Under the pieces are notes generated by a model. It searched no databases. It saw only the letters and a list, made by a program, of their open reading frames with translations, and was not told the DNA's origin. This document shows positions 35,614 to 45,259 of a DNA stretch of 64,000 nt, in pieces. The DNA comes from Silvanigrella aquatica (GTDB lineage: Bacteria; Bdellovibrionota_B; Oligoflexia; Silvanigrellales; Silvanigrellaceae), in NCBI RefSeq assembly GCF_001907975.1, contig NZ_CP017834.1:248001-312000 (forward strand). Direction: 5' to 3'. How positions within the stretch are numbered: the first letter of the stretch is position 1; each line of letters begins with the position of its first letter. The translations under genes were made by a program, and so were the position numbers.

Positions 35614-37829
35614 TGGCTAATATTCTCCGCATAGAAAAATGAACCATTACCATTGGGTACAATTTCAACGCCGCGGGAAGTTAAATATTTGTTCATATGA
35701 TTTAACATTTCTAATGCAATTATTTTGTATTTATTAGATTCTAAGGAATCTTCAATTAAATTGTTTTTAGCGCTGTGATCCGTTCTTAAGTAAAGTGACA
35801 AATTAACACCTATTGGTGTGGTTCTCGCAATAAGACGATATGTTTCGTTAACCCACGCTCTTTCTTTTACTCCTGGAATAGCTTGTGAGTAAGTGGGACG
35901 CACAATAAATTCAAAATTCATACCTGCATCGATGTCAAGAAGAGCTGTGACACCGGGGTACATGATTCGAGGAAAGTGTTCCGGAGTTTGATTTCCAGAA
36001 GTGAACCAAATTCCTGTTTCCATGTAAGCTGAATCTGATGGAAAATCCGGTATTTTTTCTTTAGTATCGAGTAAGGGTTCTCCATCTAAGCTTTCTTCAT
36101 TTAAATTCACATTAATTCTTCTTGCAATTGTGGGTGCAATATCAATAGAGCGAACAATTTGTTTGACATCATTATCTTGTAAAACAGTTTGTGCATTGCC
36201 ATTTAAAAATATCACAAGTGGTGTTACGTTAGAGAATTCTCCTGCAACTCCATCTCCGTGCCCCATACCTAATTGGCCTTCATATAAATTTTCCCCGTGA
36301 TCACCAAAAATAAGAATAACAGAATTATTGAGCCAACCTTTTACTTGTAATTGCTCATATAGAGTTTTTAAAGTGTGATCAATGGCATTTAACCCACCAT
36401 CGTAAAGAGCGATAGTTTGTGTTTTTACTTCATCTGAAATATTTAATTTAATATTGTCGCCTATTACATTTTGATCGGGAGTTTTTCTAAAAATCAAGTG
36501 ATTATTATGAATTTGATTTTGGAATTTTGCATACCAAGGCCCTGGAGAGGCATAAGGAAAATGAGCTGATGAAAAAAATGTTGTTAAAAAAACAGGTTTT
36601 GAAACATTGGCAACACGGTTTAAACTTCTAGAAATTGTATTTGCAACGAGTCTAGGATCGGCAATTTCGGGAGTTTCTAATAGAGAAGGTAATACGCGTT
36701 GCATATTTGGTAATGTTAGAATGGCTTGAATCGGACTGAGGGCTGCAAGTATTCCATTTTCAACAAGTGCTTCTAAATTTGAAGTAGGAGCATTCACTTC
36801 TGTTGCTCCAAAAGGATATCTTGGAAAAATATCACCAGCAAAATCGGAGACAAATATTGTGGAATAACCACTGTCTTTTGCAGCAGAAAAAATAGTTTCT
36901 TTTTTTTCAATTTTAGTGCTGCGTGGCGGAAACATGGAGCGTACCCCCGTTTTTGAAGCATATGTTCCTGTGGCAATTTCAACCCAACTTGGAAATGTTC
37001 TTGGAATTCCTACAAGCATAGGTTTAAAAAGCGCTGCTTTAGGTAATTTGCTTTTTAAAAAGGGCATGACATGTGAAAAATTTTCATCAGCAAGTCTGTC
37101 ATAACGCAGGCTGTCAATGGCAAAAATAAAAACATGGGGTCGAGCTTGTTTTGTTGAGTTTTTAGGAAGATCAATTCGGAATGAAGATGAAATATTATAT
37201 AAAAAAACAGTTCCAAAAATAAAGAATATTAAAAATGACATACCTTGAATAGAAAATATTCGAGATTCGTTATCAAGTTCATCAATGTTAATACTTGAAC
37301 GCGCTTTTTTTACAATTCTACTTTGCTTTGTTAAATATCGCATGTGAATCATAAGATTTATAAAAAAGGCGAAAAAACTAACAATAAAAGGTAACCATTC
37401 TAATAGAGCTCTTCTTTTTGAGTCTTCTTTTAGAGTAGAAATGAATTGAATAAAATCTCTAAAAAAGTTTAAATTTTGAGTTATCAACCAGTTTTCACTT
37501 ACTCCCGGATAAAGAGAACATACTCTAATTATAGCTGAGAAAAAGAAAATAAACCCGAAAAATAATTTATATTTTATAGAAAATGAAGAGGAAACAAACT
37601 GCAATCCTAAACAAATTACTAATGTTACAAATAAAATTTTAAAAAGAGATATTAATACAAGATTAGGTTGACTTTTAATTATAATAAAAAAAATAGAAGA
37701 AGTGTTTTCTCCCATGTATGAAAAATGAGATGAAAATAATAAAGAAACAAGAAAAAATGGGATAAGAAAAACTAAACTTTCCAGTAGATACCGAAACCAA
37801 AATATTTTCCAAATTTTTACCGTCAACAT
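35610..37829 (-). CDS. Alkaline-phosphatase-superfamily membrane protein with N-terminal TM bundle, 739 aa
   Basis: Five or so transmembrane helices in residues 10-225, then a periplasmic sulfatase-fold domain: VFIFAIDSLRYDRL (metal Asp), GIPRTFPSWVE (Thr nucleophile), ILIFGDHGENLYEG and GHGDG (distal metal ligands). The layout resembles LtaS/EptA-type enzymes that move phosphoglycerol or phosphoethanolamine groups at the outer face of the inner membrane. The ATG follows AAAGGTGTTAAG. Coupled to the 972-aa gene, suggesting a joint envelope-modification function. Confidence 0.8.
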   Translation of the reverse strand: MLTVKIWKIFWFRYLLESLVFLIPFFLVSLLFSSHFSYMGENTSSIFFIIIKSQPNLVLISLFKILFVTLVICLGLQFVSSSFSIKYKLFFGFIFFFSAIIRVCSLYPGVSENWLITQNLNFFRDFIQFISTLKEDSKRRALLEWLPFIVSFFAFFINLMIHMRYLTKQSRIVKKARSSINIDELDNESRIFSIQGMSFLIFFIFGTVFLYNISSSFRIDLPKNSTKQARPHVFIFAIDSLRYDRLADENFSHVMPFLKSKLPKAALFKPMLVGIPRTFPSWVEIATGTYASKTGVRSMFPPRSTKIEKKETIFSAAKDSGYSTIFVSDFAGDIFPRYPFGATEVNAPTSNLEALVENGILAALSPIQAILTLPNMQRVLPSLLETPEIADPRLVANTISRSLNRVANVSKPVFLTTFFSSAHFPYASPGPWYAKFQNQIHNNHLIFRKTPDQNVIGDNIKLNISDEVKTQTIALYDGGLNAIDHTLKTLYEQLQVKGWLNNSVILIFGDHGENLYEGQLGMGHGDGVAGEFSNVTPLVIFLNGNAQTVLQDNDVKQIVRSIDIAPTIARRINVNLNEESLDGEPLLDTKEKIPDFPSDSAYMETGIWFTSGNQTPEHFPRIMYPGVTALLDIDAGMNFEFIVRPTYSQAIPGVKERAWVNETYRLIARTTPIGVNLSLYLRTDHSAKNNLIEDSLESNKYKIIALEMLNHMNKYLTSRGVEIVPNGNGSFFYAENISQ

Positions 37830-37931
37830 CTTAACACCTTTATCTCTTAAAAAGTAACTCGCGTGCTAAACTCCCAAAAGTATCCTTTAAATGGCACTTG
37901 CCTATAAAAGTGTACTCACTTGGAGAGATAC

Positions 37932-38771
37932 ATGAAGTTACCAAGGATTTATGAGCATTTTCGCCAGGGCCAAATCTTTACAATAGAAGAGGCGCGTGAA
38001 AAGCTAAAAACGACTGGAAACACCTTACGCAAGAGATTAAGTGAACTTGCATCAAGAGGATATATTTTTCCCATTCGGCAAGGGCTTTATCGTGTTACGA
38101 AAATAGGAGAAAGACCCGATCTTGATAAAAGTTCTCCGTTTGCTATTGCCGGAAAGCTAACTCCCTACTCTTATGTTGGCTTTCATTCCGCGTTGCAACT
38201 CCATGCGCGAGAAGTTCTGAAAGAAAACGATACCATTTATGTCGTAAGCCCGACAAAATTCAATTCTTTTCGCTTTGAAGGTATCCATTACTTTTGGTGT
38301 CAAAGTCCAGAGCCACATGGATTAGAAACGCATTTTTTGACTCATAATGGGCTTGAGTTTGCTATTCTGACTTCTAACTTTGAAAAAACACTAGTAGATT
38401 GTCTCAAGAGACCCACACATTGTCCTCCTTTTTATGAACTGGTGAGACTTTGTCGTAAAAGCGGCTATTTGCCTGATATTGAAAAAATTTTAAAATATGC
38501 AGCGGATTGTAATGTCCAAGCGCTTTTCAATCGTTTGGGTTTTTTGTTTGAGAAAAATTTATCGCATTGGGAAATTGAAGATAATTTTTTCAAATTTATT
38601 GAGGATAGGATGAGTCGGAAACAGACAGAATGGCCTATTCCATATGATCTACATAAAAATACTTCGGAATCTCAGGTGGTTGGGCATAGCCCGGGAGGAG
38701 GAAGCTTAGGTGGAGGTGTTTTAGATATGAAAAACCGCTGGAAAGTTCAGTTTTCCCAGCAAAGTCAATAA
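37932..38771 (+). CDS. AbiEi-like antitoxin/transcriptional regulator, no partner gene
   Basis: 279 aa. The N-terminal winged-helix region (MKLPRIYEHFRQGQIFTIEE, then TLRKRLSELASRGYIFPIRQ) and the following YVGFHSALQLHA and LEFAILTSNFEKTLVDCLKR match the AbiEi family of type IV toxin-antitoxin antitoxins, which repress their own operon. The usual toxin AbiEii (a nucleotidyltransferase) does not follow; a tRNA-Gly gene does. The last 25 residues are Gly/Ser-rich and then basic. Start ATG 37932 follows TTGGAGAGATAC. It may act as a stand-alone regulator or be the remnant of a pair. Confidence 0.7.
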   Translation: MKLPRIYEHFRQGQIFTIEEAREKLKTTGNTLRKRLSELASRGYIFPIRQGLYRVTKIGERPDLDKSSPFAIAGKLTPYSYVGFHSALQLHAREVLKENDTIYVVSPTKFNSFRFEGIHYFWCQSPEPHGLETHFLTHNGLEFAILTSNFEKTLVDCLKRPTHCPPFYELVRLCRKSGYLPDIEKILKYAADCNVQALFNRLGFLFEKNLSHWEIEDNFFKFIEDRMSRKQTEWPIPYDLHKNTSESQVVGHSPGGGSLGGGVLDMKNRWKVQFSQQSQ

Positions 38772-38817
38772 ATTATCTAATTTTTGTGCAAAAAATAAAA
38801 TTTTTTTTGGAAACAAC

Positions 38818-38846
38818 TTGACTCGGCAAATCACTTTCAGTAGATC
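38818..38846 (+). promoter_or_regulatory. Promoter of tRNA-Gly
   Basis: TTGACT, 17-nt spacer, TAGATC, ending 17 bases before the tRNA. Confidence 0.5.
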
Positions 38847-38863
38847 AAAACTTACTCTCAGGT

Positions 38864-38940
38864 GCGGGAGTAGCTCAGTTGGCTAGAGCATCGCCTTGCC
38901 ATGGCGAGGGTCGAGGGTTCGAGTCCCTTTTCCCGCTCCA
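38864..38940 (+). tRNA. tRNA-Gly (anticodon GCC)
   Basis: 77 nt with CCA. Acceptor GCGGGAG/TTCCCGC with one mismatch-tolerant end pair, anticodon stem TCGCC/GGCGA around TTGCCAT (GCC), T arm GAGGG-TTCGAGT-CCCTT. Confidence 0.94.
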
Positions 38941-38942
38941 AT

Positions 38943-38982
38943 AAAAAAGCCCCGGTTTTGAATTTCGAAACCGGGGTTTTTT
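38943..38982. terminator. Bidirectional terminator after tRNA-Gly
   Basis: An A6 run, then CCCCGGTTT / AAACCGGGG and a T6 run. Serves tRNA-Gly on the plus strand and the gene ending at 38995 on the minus strand. Confidence 0.85.
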
Positions 38983-38994
38983 GTTTTCAGATTT

Positions 38995-39909
38995 TCACTG
39001 ACAGTAAGAATTTTGGGATGAGCTTAATTCTATAATAAAATTGTAAAAGTTATAGCTTACGCCAAAAAGCGTGAGGTAAATACGATCAAGACCCTTCGAT
39101 TTTTCAAGGTATGCGTGAAATTCGCTTATGAATTGATGTAGTTGGGAGCTGTCTTTGGGAACCCACCACGCAAGATCTTTGTTATCTCCACCGGGTAAAA
39201 AACTAATCAAATAAATTTGGCCGTTGGCAAGAAATTTTAAAATATTCATGGTTTCAGAAAAAGCACAATTCTTTCCTTTATCATCGATCATCCCTTGTAC
39301 AAGACCTCTTTTAGGAGTGATATAAGTCATTTTATTTTCTGAAATTTTGAGTCCTTTATATAAACGGTCTATGTAGCTATCTTTAATAGAAATAAATTTT
39401 ATGGAAGGATTTTTTAAGGTCTGTAAAATTTTTTCATTGCTATTTAAATTAATATAATGAGGATCAAAGTCACAAATTAATGAAAATTTAGATTTTGCAA
39501 TATTTATTGGCGTTGCTTTTATGTTACGCCAATTACTTGTACTTAGCAATTCAAAATAGGCGTCTACTTTTTCAAAAAGTTGAGGTTTTTCTGAACTATT
39601 TGTATTAATTTGATTATGCTTATTTTCCCAGAAATTGGCAAACGAGTTTACGTAGATAAAATTTAATTTAAGTCTTTTATTTAGTTTTATTGAGGAGAAT
39701 TTTTCGAAATATTCTTTAATCAATTTATTTTTCTTAATGCTGAGATTTGTGTCAAATTCATCTTTTTGAGGTTTTAAAACAGCAACATTCAGTTTACCGC
39801 TTTTAATTATTTCTTCCATAGTTCTAGAATAACAATTGTGAGAAAAAATAAAATTTATTATTATAGCAACATTTAAATTAATAAAAAATTTTAAATTTAA
39901 TAATTTCAT
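38995..39909 (-). CDS. Exported solute-binding-protein-like protein (SBP family 3 type)
   Basis: 304 aa with a signal peptide ending near CYSRT. The mature start, MEEIIKSGKLNVAVLKP, is the usual opening of amino-acid-binding proteins and of the sensor domain of MltF. The central ISIKDSYIDRLYKGLKI and CAFSETMNILKFL fit the second lobe. The remainder is divergent and lacks the typical ligand Arg that I could place with confidence. No transporter genes are adjacent. Possible role: orphan binding or sensing protein in the periplasm. Confidence 0.55.
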   Translation of the reverse strand: MKLLNLKFFINLNVAIIINFIFSHNCYSRTMEEIIKSGKLNVAVLKPQKDEFDTNLSIKKNKLIKEYFEKFSSIKLNKRLKLNFIYVNSFANFWENKHNQINTNSSEKPQLFEKVDAYFELLSTSNWRNIKATPINIAKSKFSLICDFDPHYINLNSNEKILQTLKNPSIKFISIKDSYIDRLYKGLKISENKMTYITPKRGLVQGMIDDKGKNCAFSETMNILKFLANGQIYLISFLPGGDNKDLAWWVPKDSSQLHQFISEFHAYLEKSKGLDRIYLTLFGVSYNFYNFIIELSSSQNSYCQ

Positions 39910-40004
39910 ATGTCAATTTTCCTAAACTAGACTTTAAAAAAAAATCTGGTAATTTTTTTTATGGGCACAAATTTAAAATATATTAAATTTAAGTATGGAT
40001 AAAT

Positions 40005-40217
40005 ATGAAAGTCAAGAAAGCCATATTCATTTTTTTAATTTCAGGAGTTTTTTGGGGTGTAATCACTTTTTTTATTTTATATACCTTTAATCCTGGAGAT
40101 ATTCCCATGAATCAAAAATCATCGTTTATAGATAAAGGGCTCAAAAAAAGCAGTCAATATAGTGATGAGCAAATTCAATTTATAAAAGATTTTCAGTCTT
40201 CGTTCAATGACAGGTGA
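40005..40217 (+). CDS. Small single-pass membrane protein (70 aa)
   Basis: One N-terminal transmembrane helix (about residues 6-27) followed by a short polar tail of about 40 residues, rich in Ser, Lys and Gln. The ribosome site is weak (ATGGATAAAT). Family not recognised. Transcribed away from the SBP-like gene. Confidence 0.5.
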   Translation: MKVKKAIFIFLISGVFWGVITFFILYTFNPGDIPMNQKSSFIDKGLKKSSQYSDEQIQFIKDFQSSFNDR

Positions 40218-40365
40218 AAAATATCAAAGATAATAGTGTATAAAAAAAATTGACATTAAAAGACAAATAATTGACATGTTATTTTTGATTAATATCTGAA
40301 AAAATAATTTTATTCTTTATATAATATTTATTTTATTAATCCAAATATTTAGGGAATGATTTATT

Positions 40366-42582
40366 TTGAAAATTAAAAAAAATAATATTTTACAAATATT
40401 TCTTTTTATTATATGGATTTTTTTTAGTTTAAATTCTTGCATTTTTAAAAATAAAAATGCTAAATTAAATAAAAATGAAGTTGATATTTCAAGTCTAAGT
40501 AATACAGATAAGTATTCTATTAAAACCCAAATTGGGAGATCGGCTTTTCTGGATATTCCAATTACAAATGTAAATAATGATATTTTGAAATTTTTAGATG
40601 TTGTTTTGCAAAATAATTTAGATAGTATGAAAATATATAGTGAAGATTGTAGCAATATTTCATTACAAAAAAATGCAAATTGCAATGTAGTTATAAAATT
40701 TAATCCGACATATCCCCAAAAAGGAATTGCTAGGCTCAGTTTGATTTATAGTAATAAATATAATAAAAAATTACAATACGATATTTTTGTAAATTATAAC
40801 TCAATTCAGCCAAAATTATTTTCTGAAAATATTTATATAAGTTCAATTTCTGAAAAAAATATTATTAAAACTATTAAATTTTTTAATAAAGGAAGTGATA
40901 AAGCGAATATTATATTTACAGAGTTTGAAAATAACCCAGAAAATTTTAAAATTACTTCAAATAAATGTTTAAATCATGTAATAAATATAGAGGATTATTG
41001 TGAGATAGATATTTCATATCAACCAATAAAAGCTGAAACTGGTGAATTAGAATTTAAGATAATATATTTAGATAGTGATCTACATCAATTTGATGACAAT
41101 TTTACAATCTATTATTCTTCGTCCGAACCTTTGCTTTATTCTGAAAATTACGAGTTAAAATCTCCTTTAGGAAAAGAAGTAAAAAAAGATATTGTTATAA
41201 AAAATATAGGAAATGAAAAGGCAGTTATTTTAAATACAAGTTTATTTAATAATAAAAATTCACTTTCCTTGCTGCATAGTAGTTGCAGTTTTGGCCAAAA
41301 TTTAAAGGTTGGAGAATCTTGCAATATATCAATAAAATTTAAGCCATTGACAATAGAAGATAATGGAGTTTCTTTTTTTAAAATTGAATATTTATCAAGC
41401 AATAAAATTACTAATGAAAAACTAATTAATTTAAATTACTCAGCGAAAGATGCGCTAATTGATTCTGTTGATTCTTTAAACATATTCGATAAAAATGGCT
41501 TTTCAAGCAGAATTATAAAAATAATAAATAATGGAAATTCTACTGTAAAAGTAGATTCTTTTCGCTTGATTTCTGATATAAATGATTATTTAATAAATTA
41601 TGAAGAGAGCAGTTGCAATTTATTTAACATGACTCCATATAGCTTTTGCTCTATAAAAATTGCAAATTATAGTAATGATCATGTATTAAAAGATTTTAAT
41701 ATGGATTTGCTTTTTAACTATATAGATAGTGATGAAAGTAAGTATTTAAAGTTATTTCATTTGTCTCATGTTGATGACAGTCAAGATTTGGTAGAGCCGC
41801 TTCGCTCTATTGCTTCTATTTATTCAGAGGTCGGTATTAAAAAAATTTTCAAAATAAAATTATATAATAAAGGAAATGATAATGCTAAAATAAATTCAAT
41901 ATCTTTATCTGGAAATTCTAAGTTTTTAAGTTTAGAGAAATCAAATTTAAATTGTGAGCATGCCATTGTAAAAGGAAATGAGTATTGCAATATTGAAATC
42001 GTATATCGCCCTTTAAATCATTTTACAGGTAAGGCATTTTTAAATTTAAAATATACTGGAGTAAATAATAAAGTATACAATAGAAGTTTTGAAATTCAAT
42101 TATCTTCATTTCAAAATAAAAATTTATTATTAGATTTAAATGGAAAGGCTGTTAAATATTGTAGAAAATATGAATTTGTTAAGGCTGATAATGATAAAGA
42201 ATATTTGAAAAATCTGGTTTTAAATAATAAAGAATATTTTGTCATGTCAGATAAGGGAGAAGCTACTTTTTTTGAATTTTTACCTAAAAATGTAACAAAA
42301 TGTTCATCTGATTTGAGCGAAAATTATGTACATACAAATGATATAGTAAATATTAAGGGAGAAAAAACAATAATAGGAGTCTCGTCTACTAATAAATATA
42401 TCACTGTTGGTATAAATTCTCAGTTTAGAATTAAAAAAGTTTATGATCACTTTACAGGTTATTCTATATTCATATTAGATGTACAAAATAAAAAGAACTT
42501 TATGAGTGTTGGATGTAGTAAAAACAATCTTTGTGGGGTTGTTAATAATAAATATTTTATGGCTTTAAAGACATTGCACTGA
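40366..42582 (+). CDS. Lipoprotein with five ASH/choice-of-anchor-D-like modules
   Basis: 738 aa. Signal peptide with lipobox LNSC. Residues about 40-590 hold five modules of about 108 aa, each with the pattern N-x-G-x-x-x-A/V near the front and a Cys-containing end such as SCSFGQNLKVGESCNISIKF, ending F-x-P or Y-x-P. That is the ASPM-SPD-2-Hydin/choice-of-anchor-D beta-sandwich layout. Each module keeps one pair of Cys about 13-16 residues apart, likely a disulfide. The last about 140 residues are different and beta-rich, perhaps a trefoil-like cap. TTG start with AGGGA about ten bases upstream. Expected role: surface adhesion or scaffold; not experimentally anchored. Confidence 0.65.
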   Translation: MKIKKNNILQIFLFIIWIFFSLNSCIFKNKNAKLNKNEVDISSLSNTDKYSIKTQIGRSAFLDIPITNVNNDILKFLDVVLQNNLDSMKIYSEDCSNISLQKNANCNVVIKFNPTYPQKGIARLSLIYSNKYNKKLQYDIFVNYNSIQPKLFSENIYISSISEKNIIKTIKFFNKGSDKANIIFTEFENNPENFKITSNKCLNHVINIEDYCEIDISYQPIKAETGELEFKIIYLDSDLHQFDDNFTIYYSSSEPLLYSENYELKSPLGKEVKKDIVIKNIGNEKAVILNTSLFNNKNSLSLLHSSCSFGQNLKVGESCNISIKFKPLTIEDNGVSFFKIEYLSSNKITNEKLINLNYSAKDALIDSVDSLNIFDKNGFSSRIIKIINNGNSTVKVDSFRLISDINDYLINYEESSCNLFNMTPYSFCSIKIANYSNDHVLKDFNMDLLFNYIDSDESKYLKLFHLSHVDDSQDLVEPLRSIASIYSEVGIKKIFKIKLYNKGNDNAKINSISLSGNSKFLSLEKSNLNCEHAIVKGNEYCNIEIVYRPLNHFTGKAFLNLKYTGVNNKVYNRSFEIQLSSFQNKNLLLDLNGKAVKYCRKYEFVKADNDKEYLKNLVLNNKEYFVMSDKGEATFFEFLPKNVTKCSSDLSENYVHTNDIVNIKGEKTIIGVSSTNKYITVGINSQFRIKKVYDHFTGYSIFILDVQNKKNFMSVGCSKNNLCGVVNNKYFMALKTLH

Positions 42583-42592
42583 AAAATTATTC

Positions 42593-44878
42593 TTAATTTA
42601 AGTTGTTAAAACTAAATAATGTTAATCCGACTTTAGGGCATCCCTTTTGTCTTTTTGCTTCAGCAGAATCGAAATAAACGAATCGTGTTCCATCTTTTGC
42701 AGTAATTAATTTATTATTAAGTTGTGTATAAAAACTTCTAATTTCGGAATCTATAAATTTATTTTTATTTTCAGATATAAATGAAATAGGATGTGTCGTT
42801 GGTTCGTAAATTTCTAAATCACAAGATGCTGATGATGTGACAATAAGGGGATTTATTTTGTAACTTTCTTGTGTATAGCCAGAACCTTTCAGTGATTCAT
42901 ATAAAATTCTTCCATCGGTATTTGGAATTGTAAATCCCAATATTTTGGCAATCGTGGGTGCAACATCTACGTTACCTGTAGGGACATAATTTTTCATAGC
43001 GTTATTAAAATTAGGACCCATTGCGAGAAGCGTATTGTGAACATCAATGCGACCAAAGGATCCATGATCACCACGAAGAGCATAATCGCTTGTCGAGTCA
43101 AACTCAACTCCAGGTAATCCATTTACAATCACATTGGCATTGCTTGTCATACTGACAACAATATCAGGATTTCTACCCGATTTATTTTCAAGTTTTACAT
43201 ATGAAAGAGGAAGAACTCCACGAGGAAAATGCGTGCCTAAATGGTAACGGCTTTCATCTAAAAATAGGGCTGAATATTCCTGCCTTCTTTGGAAAAAATT
43301 AACGAGAACTTTCATTACTTGAGGATTATGGCTTGGGATATAAATATAATCTGTTCCTCCGTTGGGAGCGATGATAACTTTTTCAATACCATCTTTATTC
43401 GATAAATCTTTAGGCACACGATAGCTTGGAGATGTGTAAGCTATATTTTCTTTTTTAGAATTTTTACATTTTCCATCGGGGGCATTATATCCTGATGATT
43501 GTGTATTAATAGAGCCATCGCCATTCCTTATTGCACCCATATATTTATTAAAGAAACAATCTCCTCCGTCGTATGCTACAATAGAATTCCCATTTTCAAT
43601 TTTTAATTCTGCCTTTGTAATGAGATCAGCGGTGCGAATTGTTCCCGAAACAGGAAATCCTTTTGTAATTAGTAATTTTGTTTTGCTATCGGTGTGGGTC
43701 TTTTTATCGGCCGCAATTTTATGTCCAATTGTGCTTTTTCCACTTTCATCATCTTTTATAAAATGCATGGGATACATTAATTGAGGATACCCCTCCGAGT
43801 CATTTCTTTTTGTTGCTAAAATATTGCTGTGGGAATGATCGGAAACAATAATAATATTTGTTTTATCATATATTCCCATTTCTTTAAGTTTTTCAATTAA
43901 ACTTCCAAGAATTTTGTCATTAGATGCAATGGCATCATAGTAAGGTAACGTTCCAGGACCATAGAGATGTTCAGTTGAATCAGGATTTCTTAGCCACATG
44001 ACGCTTAAATCAGGTAATTTTTTGGGTAAAATATAATTTATAAAAATATTAGCCATATATTCATTTTTTTTATTAAAGGGAGATGTTTTTGCTTTAGAAG
44101 GATCGGAAACTTCATTGCTATCTTCTAAGTAAAAAATATTTTCTGAGGCCGTAGGGTCTCCATTTTGAGGTGATAATGTTAATTGTCCCTTCGAATAAGC
44201 TTGTGGTGTTAACTTAGGTAAACTTATATTTTCAGCTTGCAATTCTTGAGCAAATGATAATGGCCAAACATGATTTTCATCTAATATATAGCCACCTGAT
44301 CTAAAATCTTGAAAGAAAGCAGGGCCTGATTTTCCAACAACGACAGTTTTGAGGCCTTTTTTTTGCGCTTCCTGTAATAACGTTGTGACTTGAACAAGTG
44401 GTTCATGGGCATGTACATGATTTGATTTAGGTTGATCTAATGCTTTTAAAATCTTATAATCTTCTGTAAAAATAGGTTCATAAAATTCTTTTGTTATATT
44501 TTCACCTTTTGCATTTGTTGCTATGCCGTATTCTTTTTTTGTGCGCCAGGGTTGATAGAGTGTGTTCCCATAAAAACCACTTTTACCTGCATAATCTCCC
44601 GTTGCAAAAACTTGCGCATTATTCATTGTAAATGTGGGATAGGCAGAGTGATTATCCTTAAATTCGACACCATTTGAAGCTAATTCAAGTAAATTAGGGA
44701 TTTTATTTTCAGCTTTTTTATCTGTTAATATATCAGGTCTTAAGCCATCCCAAACATAAAGAATGACATAGTTTTTAGTTTTTTCTTTTTTATTATTTAT
44801 GGATTGAGTTTGACATGATACAAATGTAATTCCTATCGATGTGAAAATTATTTTTTTAATTATAGCTAAGTGTTTCAA
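42593..44878 (-). CDS. Alkaline-phosphatase-family lipoprotein (nucleotide pyrophosphatase/phosphodiesterase-like)
   Basis: 761 aa. Lipobox FVSC near residue 22. Metal and active-site residues: ILYVWDGLRPD, SAYPTFTMNNAQ (Thr nucleophile), WLRNPDSTEHLYGPG, IIVSDHSHS and RGDHGSFGR with a late His in DVHNTLLAMGPN. This is the type I phosphodiesterase/NPP pattern. Inserted loops make it longer than simple NPPs. TTG start at 44878, eight bases after GGAGGT. A cell-envelope phosphodiesterase on nucleotides or lipids is plausible. Convergent with the ASH-domain lipoprotein gene, with only ten bases between. Confidence 0.8.
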   Translation of the reverse strand: MKHLAIIKKIIFTSIGITFVSCQTQSINNKKEKTKNYVILYVWDGLRPDILTDKKAENKIPNLLELASNGVEFKDNHSAYPTFTMNNAQVFATGDYAGKSGFYGNTLYQPWRTKKEYGIATNAKGENITKEFYEPIFTEDYKILKALDQPKSNHVHAHEPLVQVTTLLQEAQKKGLKTVVVGKSGPAFFQDFRSGGYILDENHVWPLSFAQELQAENISLPKLTPQAYSKGQLTLSPQNGDPTASENIFYLEDSNEVSDPSKAKTSPFNKKNEYMANIFINYILPKKLPDLSVMWLRNPDSTEHLYGPGTLPYYDAIASNDKILGSLIEKLKEMGIYDKTNIIIVSDHSHSNILATKRNDSEGYPQLMYPMHFIKDDESGKSTIGHKIAADKKTHTDSKTKLLITKGFPVSGTIRTADLITKAELKIENGNSIVAYDGGDCFFNKYMGAIRNGDGSINTQSSGYNAPDGKCKNSKKENIAYTSPSYRVPKDLSNKDGIEKVIIAPNGGTDYIYIPSHNPQVMKVLVNFFQRRQEYSALFLDESRYHLGTHFPRGVLPLSYVKLENKSGRNPDIVVSMTSNANVIVNGLPGVEFDSTSDYALRGDHGSFGRIDVHNTLLAMGPNFNNAMKNYVPTGNVDVAPTIAKILGFTIPNTDGRILYESLKGSGYTQESYKINPLIVTSSASCDLEIYEPTTHPISFISENKNKFIDSEIRSFYTQLNNKLITAKDGTRFVYFDSAEAKRQKGCPKVGLTLFSFNNLN

Positions 44879-44999
44879 TGTGTTGTACCTCCTTCAAAGA
44901 ATGCGGGGAACATATCTTTTTTTTGTAGAGGACACAAATTGAAATTATGTTTTTATATTTTCAAACGAAATCTAATGGAAGTATTTATAAAAGTATGAA

Positions 45000-45248
45000 T
45001 TAATTGCTGTTGGTAAGTTGCTTTGTAATTTTTTCTTTATTTAATGAATTCATTTTTAAAAGTCTTTTTATAAGATTTTTGCATTTGTTTTTTTGGTTTA
45101 TTTCTAGCAAAATTTGCAAATGTTTTTGATAGCCTTGGTATATATAAGAGTTTTTTTGATTTGGCAAACATGAACTCACATGCGCTCCTTTAAAAATAGG
45201 CTTACTTTTGAGCGTTTGAATTTGAACTACAATATTTCCTCTCATCAT
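45000..45248 (-). CDS. Doubtful small basic protein just downstream of tRNA-Gln
   Basis: 82 codons, Lys/Asn-rich, ATG at 45248 only 11 bases past the tRNA 3' end on the same strand and without a ribosome site. It could be an accidental frame in AT-rich DNA. No homology recognised. It might only be translated if tRNA transcription read through. Confidence 0.25.
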   Translation of the reverse strand: MMRGNIVVQIQTLKSKPIFKGAHVSSCLPNQKNSYIYQGYQKHLQILLEINQKNKCKNLIKRLLKMNSLNKEKITKQLTNSN

Positions 45249-45259
45249 GCAGAAAATAT

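Noticed and set aside
32695-37829. Calling the two sulfatase-fold proteins true sulfatases
   Set aside because: The nucleophile is Thr, and no C/S-x-P/A-x-R formylglycine motif is present.
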